From assembly GCA_041920465.1 (NCBI GenBank), contig JBHGXW010000013.1, forward strand, positions 1 through 64,000: DNA of 64,000 nt, given 5' to 3'. This DNA comes from Brevibacillus_H sp041920465 (lineage in GTDB: Bacteria; Bacillota; Bacilli; Brevibacillales; Brevibacillaceae). The position numbers and the translations under genes are program-made. The notes beneath the pieces were generated by a model. That model was not told the origin of the DNA. It did not search any database and was given only the letters and a program-made list of their open reading frames with translations. Of the stretch, positions 9,327 to 17,602 are shown piece by piece (the first letter of the stretch is position 1; each line of letters opens with the position of its first letter).

Positions 9327-10370
9327 TTGAGTTCAGTCGATATAAAGAAGCTGTTAAAATACGCCTTCGATAAAGGCGCTTCCGACCTGCACATTACCGT
9401 TGGCTCTGCCCCTGTCTTTCGAATTGACGGAGACCTGAAGCGGCTGGACATTCCGCCTTTGCAGCCAAGTGATACGGAAGCGATGGCAAGGGAGTTAATC
9501 AGTGAACAGATGTATCCCAAGTTTATGGAAAAAGGCGAGCTGGACTTTTCCTATGGATTGCCCGGCACGTCCCGTTTTCGGATCAATGCCTATCATCAAC
9601 GGGGCTGCATCGGGATCGTCGCCCGGGTCATTCCTACCAGCATTCCGACATTGGAAGAACTGCAGCTGCCGGAAATCCTCCGGAAATTTTGCCACAAACC
9701 ACAAGGCTTGGTGCTGGTGACAGGGCCTACCGGAAGCGGGAAGTCCACCACTCTGGCGGCGATGATCGATTATATCAACCGCACCATGCGCAAGCACATC
9801 ATTACACTGGAAGATCCGATCGAGTATCTGCACAAGCACCAGCTCTCGATCGTCAACCAGCGGGAGATCGGATTTGACACCAGCAACTTCGCCAACGGCC
9901 TCAGAGCCTCCCTGCGGCAAGATCCTGACGTCATTCTGGTCGGCGAGATGCGCGATCTGGAGACGATTACCACAGCCATTACCGCTGCGGAAACAGGCCA
10001 CCTGGTCTTTGCCACGCTGCATACTTCCGACGCTCCGCAAACGATTGACCGGATCATCGACGTCATGCCTGGACACCAGCAGCCGCAAATCAGGCTTCAG
10101 CTTGCTTCCGTTTTGGTTGGTATCGTCTCGCAGCGCCTCTTCCCCAAAGTGGGCGGCGGCAGAGCGGTAGCGACGGAGATTCTCGTCAACACGCCAGCCA
10201 TCGCCAATCTGATCCGGATCGAGAAGGTTCACCAGATCAAGAGCCTCTTGCAAACGGGACGGGACTTCGGGATGCACACGCTGGAGACATCGATCAAGGA
10301 TCTGATCGCAAGTGGCACCATCACGCGGGAATCAGCCCAGCACTTCCTGCAGGAAAGGGCGTTGGACTAG
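9327..10370 (+). CDS. pilT: type IV pilus retraction ATPase PilT
   Basis: PilT depolymerises the pilus and gives twitching or DNA uptake force. The protein is short (about 347 residues) with the PilT opening ASDLHITVGSAP. It has Walker A GPTGSGKS, Walker B with DPDVILVGEMRD and the HLVFATLHT box, but no tetracysteine zinc site. I choose the TTG at 9327 because GGAGGTG (9314-9320) sits at correct spacing; an upstream GTG at 9318 overlaps that Shine-Dalgarno. The gene abuts pilC without a gap. Presence of PilT argues for a dynamic, retractile pilus rather than a pseudopilus. Confidence 0.93.
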   Translation: MSSVDIKKLLKYAFDKGASDLHITVGSAPVFRIDGDLKRLDIPPLQPSDTEAMARELISEQMYPKFMEKGELDFSYGLPGTSRFRINAYHQRGCIGIVARVIPTSIPTLEELQLPEILRKFCHKPQGLVLVTGPTGSGKSTTLAAMIDYINRTMRKHIITLEDPIEYLHKHQLSIVNQREIGFDTSNFANGLRASLRQDPDVILVGEMRDLETITTAITAAETGHLVFATLHTSDAPQTIDRIIDVMPGHQQPQIRLQLASVLVGIVSQRLFPKVGGGRAVATEILVNTPAIANLIRIEKVHQIKSLLQTGRDFGMHTLETSIKDLIASGTITRESAQHFLQERALD

Positions 10371-11579
10371 ATGCCGACGTTCGTCTATGAAGCAAAGGTA
10401 CGGGACGGAAAGCGCAAAAAAGGCAGGATCGAATCAAGCAGCAAACCGATGGCTGTAGCCGAGCTGAAGCGGCAGGGGGTCATAGTTCTCTCCATTGAAC
10501 AGGAGACAAAAGGCTTCCTGCAAAAGGAAATCTATATCGGAAAGCCGGTCAAAAACCAGGATTTCGTTGTTTTTTTGCGGCAGTTGGCCACCCTGATTCG
10601 CGCCGGAATTGGAATTGTTGATTCGATCCGCATTCTGGCTCAGCAGACGGAAAGCAAGGCCCTTCGCAAGATTTTGACGGAAGTGGAGGCCGATTTGCGC
10701 AAAGGGGTACAGCTATCCGAATCTTGTTCCAAGTACCCCAAAGTGTTTGAACCGCTCTATCTCAGCATGATTCGCGCAGGGGAAGCGTCAGGTAACATGG
10801 AGCTTGTGTTGGATCGGTTGGCTACTTTTTATGAGAAGTCGTATTACACAAAAGAAAAGATAAAATCAGCCATGACCTATCCGATCACAATTGGGATTTT
10901 GGCGATTATTGTTACTGCTTACCTGCTAACCAATATTGTACCAACATTTGTGGGGATGTTTGCCAGTTTTCATGCAGAACTACCGAAAATCACCAAAATT
11001 GTCATGGCGTTAAGCAAAAGTTTAACCGAGACCTGGTACCTATATTTCCTTGCGCTGATTGTCATAACGATTGGTTTTCGGATAATTGTCAATACAACCA
11101 GTGGACGATTTTTGGTTGATTATGCTAAACTGAAATTGCCTATTTTCGGGAAATTATTACAAAAAGGATCGCTGGCCAGAATGAGCCGTACCTTAAGCAC
11201 GTTGTTTTCCAGCTCGGTGCCCATCCTGCAGGCGCTGGCGATCGTTGAGGATGTGGTGGGCAATCAGGTAATCAGCAAGGCAATTAACGAATCAAAGCAA
11301 AGCTTGAAAGAGGGACGGCCGCTTTCCGAACCGTTAAAAAAGGCATGGGTGTTTCCTCCGCTTGTCTCCCGCATGATTGCGGTCGGCGAAGAGACAGGCT
11401 CGCTTGACTTGATGCTGGAGAAGATCGCCGATTTTTATGAAGCGGAAGTGGACAACTCCGTGGATAAGATGAAATCATTGATAGAGCCAATCATGATTGT
11501 GTTTCTTGCAACTATTGTCGGTACGATCGTGTTGTCTATCATGGTTCCTATGTTCGAGATATTTAGTAAAGTGCACTAA
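10371..11579 (+). CDS. pilC: type IV pilus inner membrane platform protein PilC
   Basis: PilC is the polytopic platform on which PilB and PilT act. The 402-residue protein has two GspF/T2SSF domains, each with the pattern FLRQLATLIRAG...I or LSTLFSSSVPIL, separated and followed by membrane helices (near residues 170-195, 215-240 and 375-398). It starts at the base after pilT's stop codon, with its ribosome site inside pilT, so translation is coupled. pilA follows 25 bases later. Confidence 0.93.
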   Translation: MPTFVYEAKVRDGKRKKGRIESSSKPMAVAELKRQGVIVLSIEQETKGFLQKEIYIGKPVKNQDFVVFLRQLATLIRAGIGIVDSIRILAQQTESKALRKILTEVEADLRKGVQLSESCSKYPKVFEPLYLSMIRAGEASGNMELVLDRLATFYEKSYYTKEKIKSAMTYPITIGILAIIVTAYLLTNIVPTFVGMFASFHAELPKITKIVMALSKSLTETWYLYFLALIVITIGFRIIVNTTSGRFLVDYAKLKLPIFGKLLQKGSLARMSRTLSTLFSSSVPILQALAIVEDVVGNQVISKAINESKQSLKEGRPLSEPLKKAWVFPPLVSRMIAVGEETGSLDLMLEKIADFYEAEVDNSVDKMKSLIEPIMIVFLATIVGTIVLSIMVPMFEIFSKVH

Positions 11580-11604
11580 TTTATATTTATAGGAGGTTTT
11601 AAAA

Positions 11605-12069
11605 ATGTTGAAAAAAATATTAAAGAATCAGAGAGGTTTAACATTGATTGAGTTGCTTGCTGTACTTGTAATTATAGGTATTGTAGCAGCTATTGCTATA
11701 CCAGCAATTGGAAATGTAATTGATAATGCTCGAAGAGACGCACACGTTGCCAATGCCAAAATGATGGCAGATGCTGCAAGACAATGGCTTTCGGCCAATC
11801 CTAACCAGTTTGCTACTGGGAATACAGCGACAGTTACATTGCAAACACTGAATCAACAAGGGTATATTAACGTCCCTTCTTTCCCAGGTGGAGGAAATAC
11901 TTATGATCCTGCAAGCTGTCAAGTGACAATAACAAGGACAGCTATTGCAGGTACAACTCAAAATTTCAATTACACATATACAGTTCGTCTAAGAGCAGAC
12001 GGTGTTACAAATGATATTCTTAATCAAAATGCAGACACCGCGACGAGAGCCGACGTAAACCTGCCATAA
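11605..12069 (+). CDS. pilA: type IV major pilin PilA
   Basis: The 154-residue prepilin has an 11-residue basic leader ending in G11, then LTLIELLAVLVIIGIVAAIAIPA with Glu at mature position 5 (E16). This is the strongest pilin signature in the window. The C-terminal globular domain is Asn/Thr-rich and contains a single cysteine, so no disulfide D-region is possible. AGGAGGTTTT precedes the ATG. The gene is visibly more A/T-rich than pilB, pilT and pilD around it, as often seen for fast-evolving surface pilins. A terminator-like hairpin follows, which would let pilA be expressed above pilD-pilO. Confidence 0.92.
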   Translation: MLKKILKNQRGLTLIELLAVLVIIGIVAAIAIPAIGNVIDNARRDAHVANAKMMADAARQWLSANPNQFATGNTATVTLQTLNQQGYINVPSFPGGGNTYDPASCQVTITRTAIAGTTQNFNYTYTVRLRADGVTNDILNQNADTATRADVNLP

Positions 12070-12087
12070 TTTAATGGTTTAATTCTC

Positions 12088-12120
12088 AACTTCTTCTCTC
12101 AACAGGGAGAAGAAGTTTTT
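12088..12120 (+). terminator. terminator-like hairpin between pilA and pilD
   Basis: AACTTCTTCTC (12088-12098) pairs perfectly with GAGAAGAAGTT (12107-12117) around an 8-base loop, followed by a short T run. It could end most transcripts after the major pilin and leave read-through for pilD-pilMNO. Confidence 0.75.
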
Positions 12121-12147
12121 CATGTCCATCGAAATTAGGTGAACCCG

Positions 12148-12906
12148 ATGCTTATTGTTAGTCTATTAATCTTCTTCCTCCTCGGCCTCCTCTTCGGCTC
12201 CTTCTTCAATGTAGTCGGGCTGCGTGTTCCGATGGGAGAATCGATTATCCATCCGCCCTCGCACTGTCCCAACTGTGAGACGAGGTTGAGAGCAAGCCAG
12301 CTAATACCGGTACTATCTTATCTGATCAGCCGCGGCAGATGCCGGACTTGCCGTATGACGATTTCTCCCATTTATCCGCTGATGGAATTGGCGACGGGAG
12401 TGGGCTTTGCTCTCGTCTTTTCGGTTTACGGACCGAGTTGGGAGACATTGGCGGGAGTTTGCTTTGTCTCTTTGCTTGCCATCATCACGGTGTCGGATAT
12501 CCGCTACCGGCTGATCCCGGACAAGGTTGTGTTCACTTTTCTGGCTTTGTTTCTGATCCTTCGCTTCCTCGTTCATCCCACCCAGCCGTTTTGGCTGCAC
12601 CTGCTTGGGATGACAGTCGGCTTTTGCTTGTTTTTGCTTCTGGCTGTTCTGTACAAGGGCGGGGTTGGCGGCGGAGATATCAAGCTGTATGCCGTAATCG
12701 GTCTGTTTCTGGGGGTGAAGCTGCTGGTTTTGGGAGTCTTTTTATCCTCTTTGCTAGGCACGGTTTACGGGATTTTTTTGATGATCAGGCGCAGGGCAGA
12801 CCGTAAAACCGCAATTCCGTTCGGCCCTTTTATCGCTTTGGGCTCGTTTCTTGCCTATTTGTACGGGCAAGAGTTGATCTCGTGGTATATGCATTTTTAC
12901 GTGTAA
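12148..12906 (+). CDS. pilD: prepilin peptidase / N-methyltransferase (PilD, ComC family)
   Basis: This membrane aspartyl protease removes prepilin leaders and N-methylates the new terminus. The N-terminal methyltransferase part has the two CxxC zinc pairs C40/C43 and C65/C68. The protease part has the catalytic aspartates D117 (SDIRYRLIPD) and D177 (GGGD). About seven membrane helices are visible. I choose the ATG at 12148, with AGGTGA at proper spacing, over a GTG at 12139 that lies inside that Shine-Dalgarno. In Bacillus the homologous comC also lies just upstream of spoIIB and maf. Confidence 0.93.
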   Translation: MLIVSLLIFFLLGLLFGSFFNVVGLRVPMGESIIHPPSHCPNCETRLRASQLIPVLSYLISRGRCRTCRMTISPIYPLMELATGVGFALVFSVYGPSWETLAGVCFVSLLAIITVSDIRYRLIPDKVVFTFLALFLILRFLVHPTQPFWLHLLGMTVGFCLFLLLAVLYKGGVGGGDIKLYAVIGLFLGVKLLVLGVFLSSLLGTVYGIFLMIRRRADRKTAIPFGPFIALGSFLAYLYGQELISWYMHFYV

Positions 12907-13095
12907 GTATGCCCCAATCCGCCTTAAAGAGATGGCTATAGTTGGGGAATTTTTCAAAAGCGGACAAGAATCACAAGTGGCTTAGCAGGCAGGTATGTGA
13001 TGAATGATGTCGAATTAATGGTAAGCTAACCTGTTTTGCCGTCAAAATTCGATGGAGGTTGGCCGATGCAGTAAGCAAGAAAGGATTCGAGGGAG
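12907..13095 (+). other. 189-base gap before pilM, possible structured leader
   Basis: No gene is visible. TCGAATT (13010-13016) can pair with AATTCGA (13046-13052). Competing pairings exist, for example GGCAGGT (12988-12994) with ACCT and TGCC at 13029-13040. It matches no riboswitch consensus I know. Confidence 0.3.
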
Positions 13096-14145
13096 ATGAA
13101 CCTGCGATTACCATTCACAAGAAAAAAGACGCATGTGGGCGTATCCATAGAGGATCAGGGCATCCGCTATACCGAGGCACGGAATCATTCGTCCGGCATT
13201 CAACTGCTGCAGACGGGGATTGTGCAGATTGATAATGGCTTGATTCAGTCAGGCAAGGTAATCAACCAGGAGGCACTTGAACTTCAGTTAGCCCTGGCCA
13301 AAAAAGATTTGCGCCTGAAGGGAAAAAAAGCCGTACTGGCCGTACCCAGTACATTTGTGGTGATCCGCAAAATTACCCTTCCCAAGCTTTCGCCGAAAGA
13401 GATTCGCCCCTTGCTCGAAATTGAGCTGGAGACCACTGTTCATCTTCCGTTTTCCCGTCCATATTTTGATTATTACTGGCTTCGGGAAATTGCTCCGACA
13501 AAAGCCAACCATGAACTGGCAGAGTTTGTCGAAGCGGAGGACGGTCCCAAAGATGAATACCTGATCATAGCGGCACCGGGCGATGTGATCGATCAATATG
13601 TAAAGCTGCTAAAGCTGCTTGATCTTGCGGTAGTAGCGGTCGAAATCGAGCCACTCGCGCTGTATCGTTTGCTGGAAGCAAGTCATGATCCGCTTGCGGA
13701 TAACTTTATGATTGTTCAGTTGGGACTTCATTCCGTTAACGTCAGCATCTTCCAGAAGGAGATACCGGAGTTTTTAAGAAATATACCTATCGATTTGACC
13801 AACTACCAAATCAGCATGAGCGACAAGGAGCTGAAGACGGAGGAACTGTACCGTCAGTTGGATTCGAGCGGCATGTACGAATCGTTTGTGAATGATCTGA
13901 TCCGTGAACTGGACAGGGTGATCAATTTTTATCAGTTCAGCATGAAAAACGACGGAACCCGCCTGGAAAAGATTTATATAACAGGTGATTTTCCTGACAT
14001 GGAGAAATTCCTTGCGCTTCTTGGCAGCCGACTGGTTAATCTGGAAGTCAATTTGCTTCCGATCCATCACTTGACGTATACGGATGAGCGGCAGGAGAAA
14101 CTGCAGGCTTATACCGTTGCGGCGGGATTATCCTTGAGAGGTTGA
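13096..14145 (+). CDS. pilM: type IV pilus assembly actin-like protein PilM
   Basis: PilM is a cytoplasmic actin-fold protein that binds the N-terminus of PilN and links the motor to the membrane alignment complex. The 349-residue product shows the ASKHA-like opening HVGVSIEDQGIRYTEA. It also has the PilM-typical segment PKLSPKEIRPLLEIELETTVHLPF and the C-terminal phosphate-loop region KIYITGDFPDMEKF. GGGAGATG gives the start. Its stop overlaps the pilN start region, so the two are translationally coupled. Confidence 0.88.
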   Translation: MNLRLPFTRKKTHVGVSIEDQGIRYTEARNHSSGIQLLQTGIVQIDNGLIQSGKVINQEALELQLALAKKDLRLKGKKAVLAVPSTFVVIRKITLPKLSPKEIRPLLEIELETTVHLPFSRPYFDYYWLREIAPTKANHELAEFVEAEDGPKDEYLIIAAPGDVIDQYVKLLKLLDLAVVAVEIEPLALYRLLEASHDPLADNFMIVQLGLHSVNVSIFQKEIPEFLRNIPIDLTNYQISMSDKELKTEELYRQLDSSGMYESFVNDLIRELDRVINFYQFSMKNDGTRLEKIYITGDFPDMEKFLALLGSRLVNLEVNLLPIHHLTYTDERQEKLQAYTVAAGLSLRG

Positions 14146-14840
14146 GTGATTTGGTTACTATTAACCTTTTACCCCAGAAAACGAATAGACTAAAAACCGG
14201 ACATGTTTGGCTGGCTCTCGTTGGAGTAATTTGGCTGTTTGGCGCAGGTTTTATGGGCTGGATGTATTACGATGATAAAACGGAAGTGGAGCGGATGCGG
14301 CAGGAAATTACCGTAAAAGAAAAGCTGATCAGCCGAATGGAAAAACGCCAGCAAACAGCCGCTTCCCAAAACACATTAGAGCAATATTTGAAGGTATCCG
14401 AGCGTGTGCAGCACCTGTTTTATCCGACAACCCTGCTCTTGGATCAATTGGCTTCCAATCTTCCTGTAATGGGCAAATTGGAGAAGATTTCCTATAACTT
14501 GAACGGATCGATTAATGTTGTAGGAAAGTTTGAACAGTATGAGGACATCGCTGCCTATCTGCACAACTTGCAACTCTCTCCCTATGTGCTGAAAGCAGAA
14601 GTGAAAAGCATTACGGCTATTCCGGTTAAATGGGTCGGTCCGGTTGATGAAGAGGGTAAACCTTTGTCTGCCGCCCTGCAAGCTGTGGGAGGAAACGTCT
14701 TGCCGCGTTATGGAGCCGTCATTGACATTGTGGCGCTTACTTTTGATGTGAAGGAATTGAAAAAAATCGTCTCCTCAACCGTGTTGAACAACGCCCTGCA
14801 AGAAAAGGCCAACACTACGGACAAGGAAGAGAACAAATAA
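14142..14840 (+). CDS. pilN: type IV pilus alignment protein PilN
   Basis: The 232-residue bitopic protein carries the PilN hallmark INLLP close to its N-terminus (residues 7-11), which docks onto PilM. One transmembrane helix follows (about 23-43), then a coiled-coil and a ferredoxin-like periplasmic-type domain. The start at TTG 14142 overlaps the pilM stop; a TTG three codons later (14151) has better spacing from GAGAGG and may be the true start. pilO follows 15 bases downstream, as in all alignment complexes. Confidence 0.85.
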   Translation: MSDLVTINLLPQKTNRLKTGHVWLALVGVIWLFGAGFMGWMYYDDKTEVERMRQEITVKEKLISRMEKRQQTAASQNTLEQYLKVSERVQHLFYPTTLLLDQLASNLPVMGKLEKISYNLNGSINVVGKFEQYEDIAAYLHNLQLSPYVLKAEVKSITAIPVKWVGPVDEEGKPLSAALQAVGGNVLPRYGAVIDIVALTFDVKELKKIVSSTVLNNALQEKANTTDKEENK

Positions 14841-14855
14841 AAGAAGGAGTAAATT

Positions 14856-15764
14856 ATGGGGGAAAAAGAACGACAATATGCTCTTTTGGGGTTTGCCCTG
14901 TTGTTTGCCCTTCTTGCCGGCTTCAATTTCTTGTATCTAAACCCCTTGCGTGATGAACGGGAGCGGGTGGCCGCCCAGTTGGGCCTATTGCAAAAGCGGA
15001 TAGAAACACAAATGGTACAAGCTCCGAAACAAGCTGAGGAAGTGCCGAATGAGAAGCTGGCACGCATCGAGGAAGCAATACCCGTCAAGCCGTACACGGA
15101 CCAGCTGATCAAAGATTTGGAGAAATTGCAGACGATTAGCCGCGTTGAGATTGTTTCGGCCACTTTTGCCGAACAAAAGCAGTTGACGGCAAAGGATATC
15201 GCCGAAAAATTTATTCCCAAAGAAATAAGCGACGAGCAATCAAAGCAGGGGGGACAAGCGGCCGCGTCAAATGAAGCGGTTCAAAATACAGCCGATCAGA
15301 CAGCGTCGCCAAAAGAAGAATCTTCCACTCAAGCGTCTCCAAGCGAAGCCCCTCAAGCTGCCAAGGATCATTCGGCTACTGATGCGCCCAAGAATGAAGA
15401 GACTTCGAAAGACCTGCCGCCAACAGCTGAGCTTTTGCAGCAGATCTTGCCGGAAGCTAACCTGAGCAGCGTGGAAATCACTCTGACGATTAAGGGTGAA
15501 TACAAGGATATCTACGATTTCGCAACAGAAATACAAAGAATGTCGCGCTATCTTCGCATAGATGAGCTAACCTTTGCCACGACGGAAAAGGACGATTTTA
15601 TCATTCCGAAAGAAACCAAGATGACGGCAACAGTTCGTTTGACCAGTTATTTTGCTCCACAATTCAAAAGTCTTTTGTCCAAATTGCCGCCGGTTGGCGT
15701 AGAAGGTCCATCAGGTAAATGGGACCCGCTCCGCTATGAAGTGCTGCCCCATCCGGACAACTAG
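14856..15764 (+). CDS. pilO: type IV pilus alignment protein PilO
   Basis: The 302-residue product has one N-terminal membrane helix (about residues 8-28), a coiled-coil region and a long Ala/Ser/Glu/Lys-rich spacer near 130-190. A C-terminal PilO fold follows, with VEITLTIKGEYKDIYDFATEIQ. PilO pairs with PilN outside the membrane. The spacer makes it longer than typical PilO and may span the thick Gram-positive wall. AGAAGGAG precedes the ATG. It ends the recognisable pil cluster; no PilP or PilQ secretin follows, as expected without an outer membrane. Confidence 0.85.
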   Translation: MGEKERQYALLGFALLFALLAGFNFLYLNPLRDERERVAAQLGLLQKRIETQMVQAPKQAEEVPNEKLARIEEAIPVKPYTDQLIKDLEKLQTISRVEIVSATFAEQKQLTAKDIAEKFIPKEISDEQSKQGGQAAASNEAVQNTADQTASPKEESSTQASPSEAPQAAKDHSATDAPKNEETSKDLPPTAELLQQILPEANLSSVEITLTIKGEYKDIYDFATEIQRMSRYLRIDELTFATTEKDDFIIPKETKMTATVRLTSYFAPQFKSLLSKLPPVGVEGPSGKWDPLRYEVLPHPDN

Positions 15765-15768
15765 TCAT

Positions 15769-15829
15769 AACCTCCGACAAGCCCTCGTATGCTAGTATTA
15801 CTAGAGTTGCGAGAGCAAGGAGGTTTTTT
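15769..15829 (+). promoter_or_regulatory. nested hairpin ending the pil operon and covering the next Shine-Dalgarno
   Basis: AACCTCC (15769-15775) pairs with GGAGGTT (15819-15825). Inside it CTCG (15784-15787) pairs with CGAG (15810-15813), and CTAGT (15792-15796) with ACTAG (15800-15804). Six T residues follow the outer stem. It looks like a terminator, yet its 3' arm is the AAGGAGG ribosome site of the following TTG start at 15832, so it may also gate translation. Confidence 0.55.
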
Positions 15830-15831
15830 GT

Positions 15832-17118
15832 TTGGATGGGAAAAAACCGAACCAGATCAGCATTAAATTAAACGGAAGCAATTTGGCCCTAAAACCTGAG
15901 CGACCTCAAAATCATGTAACCACTGCTGCGACTGGCGTGATGACTGTTTCTAAGACAAGGTCCGTTGAACCAGTTGAAGCGGACAACCCGGTTGATACTG
16001 AAGAAGATGCCTTGATGAGATTAAATCAGCTGCGGGAACAAGGAGCAGCGGCAAAATTCAAACCGGATTCAACCTTTGTCCAGGACGGCCCGATTATTGA
16101 ATGGGAGGATGAGCAGGCTACCGAGAACGCTTCGTGGTCCAGCCGGCTTGCCGGGTTCCTCTTGCGACAAAGAAGTGGAGCTTTTCCTCCTTTCACGCGT
16201 GCGCCATGGTTTAAAATGATGGCCTCTACGTTTGGAGCCATCTCACTCGGACTGGTGTTCGGCTTTGCCGTTTTGATGATATTTAAGGAAGAACAACTGT
16301 CGCAATCGTATAAAACAGTGCTGGGTGAGACGCTGCAAATTCCAACCAATCCAGGCCAAGTGGTCGGCAAGGCAGCGGATGAAACCGGCAAGCTGGGAAA
16401 ACCAGGGGTAAGCCAGGCAGAAAGCCCTGCCCAACCGCTTGAAGCGCAGCCAACGGTGCAAACCGTATTGTCTGTGCCGGAACAACGTTTCTTTTTGGCG
16501 CAAGCTGGAGTATTCCAAGATATCGCTTCGGCTCAATCAGTAATTGATCCGCTGACGAGACAAGGCTATCCTCATTTCTTCTATGAGGTGGACGGGAAGC
16601 AGCATCTGTTCGTCGCGATGGCCGCTTCCCGCGATGAAATATTGGGCCTCGCCAATCAGTTCAAAAACAATCAGATGGATGTTTATATCAAGGAAGTGAC
16701 TTTTCCGGCAGTGGAAAAAGAGGTGCAGCTGCCACAGACATTCGTCAACTCTGACTCTGCGAAGCCTGACCAGAATCGGGTGGAAAGCTTTTTTCAGAGC
16801 GGATTTGAATTGGCGAGAGCGCTTTTGCTCTACTCAACCCCTGTCTTGAATCAGGAGAGCGGTTCAAGCCCTGTTTCTACAGAAGAGGAGACGAAGCTGA
16901 GAGATCTTCACCGCAAGTTCGTAGATGAGGGCAGAGTGGTCCAAGGCAGCGTGCCCGCTGAATGGCAGCCGTTGATGAAAAATATGATAGACGGACTTAA
17001 CCAGGCCGTTGAGGCGACTAGCGGGCTTGCAACCGCCAATTCCCAATCTTATGCATGGCAGGTGCAAAATGGTCTATTCCAGTATGTCAGCAATTATGTG
17101 GAATGGACAAAAAAATAA
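15832..17118 (+). CDS. spoIIB: SPOR-domain membrane protein, SpoIIB-like
   Basis: The 428-residue protein has a cytoplasmic N-terminal half, one transmembrane helix at about residues 126-151 and an outside part. That outside part contains a SPOR module (about 219-285, starting QRFFLAQAGVFQDIASAQSVI), a fold that binds denuded septal peptidoglycan. Position between the prepilin peptidase/pil genes and maf matches Bacillus spoIIB, which helps engulfment after polar division. It is about 100 residues longer than the Bacillus protein. TTG start with AAGGAGG at 8 bases. Assignment depends on domain plus synteny. Confidence 0.7.
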   Translation: MDGKKPNQISIKLNGSNLALKPERPQNHVTTAATGVMTVSKTRSVEPVEADNPVDTEEDALMRLNQLREQGAAAKFKPDSTFVQDGPIIEWEDEQATENASWSSRLAGFLLRQRSGAFPPFTRAPWFKMMASTFGAISLGLVFGFAVLMIFKEEQLSQSYKTVLGETLQIPTNPGQVVGKAADETGKLGKPGVSQAESPAQPLEAQPTVQTVLSVPEQRFFLAQAGVFQDIASAQSVIDPLTRQGYPHFFYEVDGKQHLFVAMAASRDEILGLANQFKNNQMDVYIKEVTFPAVEKEVQLPQTFVNSDSAKPDQNRVESFFQSGFELARALLLYSTPVLNQESGSSPVSTEEETKLRDLHRKFVDEGRVVQGSVPAEWQPLMKNMIDGLNQAVEATSGLATANSQSYAWQVQNGLFQYVSNYVEWTKK

Positions 17119-17158
17119 ACGGATAAGCCACGATTCTGCGCGATTCTGGCGGCAGTTG

Positions 17159-17199
17159 AGCCTTCCCTGCAAATTCCAGCTTGCGGGGGAGGCTGTCTT
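17159..17199 (+). terminator. terminator-like stem after spoIIB
   Basis: AGCCTTCCCTGCAA (17159-17172) pairs with TTGCGGGGGAGGCT (17181-17194), 14 pairs with two wobbles and an 8-base loop. Only a weak T-rich tail (GTCTTT) follows. Confidence 0.6.
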
Positions 17200-17231
17200 T
17201 ATGTACGATGAGATAGCGTACGAAACGGGGA

Positions 17232-17260
17232 TTGTCTCTTGTAGCCCCATTTGTTACACT
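17232..17260 (+). promoter_or_regulatory. sigma-A-like promoter before the maf-radC-mre block
   Basis: TTGTCT (17232-17237), a 17-base spacer and TACACT (17255-17260). It lies between the spoIIB terminator and the DUF4321 gene and is the natural driver of the following genes. Confidence 0.5.
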
Positions 17261-17346
17261 AAATTTTGATTACTGCAAAAGGCTGTTTTAGGTGTAATCA
17301 GAATGAGAAAGCCCGTTTTCCAGAAGGGATACAAGGAAGAGGTAGG

Positions 17347-17589
17347 ATGAAGGGAAAAGAAACCATTACGTTTATCGTGCTTCTGATTGCGGGAACGCTG
17401 TTCGGAAGTATTCTTGGGGAAATATTGGGAACGTATTTGCCGTTCCTTAAGACGTATAAAACCATTTCGTGGTCGCCTGCAGCCGATTTAGAGGTTTTGA
17501 AGTATGATTTGAAGCTTCAGGTCAAACTAAATCTAGCTAGTATCGGCGGTCTTGCCCTCGCATTCTGGATTTACCGCAAAATCAAATAG
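17347..17589 (+). CDS. DUF4321 family small membrane protein
   Basis: This 80-residue protein has two hydrophobic segments (about residues 6-28 and 60-76) and the conserved LLIAGTLFGSILGEILG motif of DUF4321 proteins. Its function is unknown. These genes usually sit just upstream of maf in spore-formers, as here, with maf starting 14 bases later. The ATG at 17347 behind GGTAGG is chosen; the reading frame is open further upstream but without a ribosome site. Confidence 0.8.
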   Translation: MKGKETITFIVLLIAGTLFGSILGEILGTYLPFLKTYKTISWSPAADLEVLKYDLKLQVKLNLASIGGLALAFWIYRKIK

Positions 17590-17602
17590 GTGGGAGATAC
17601 AT

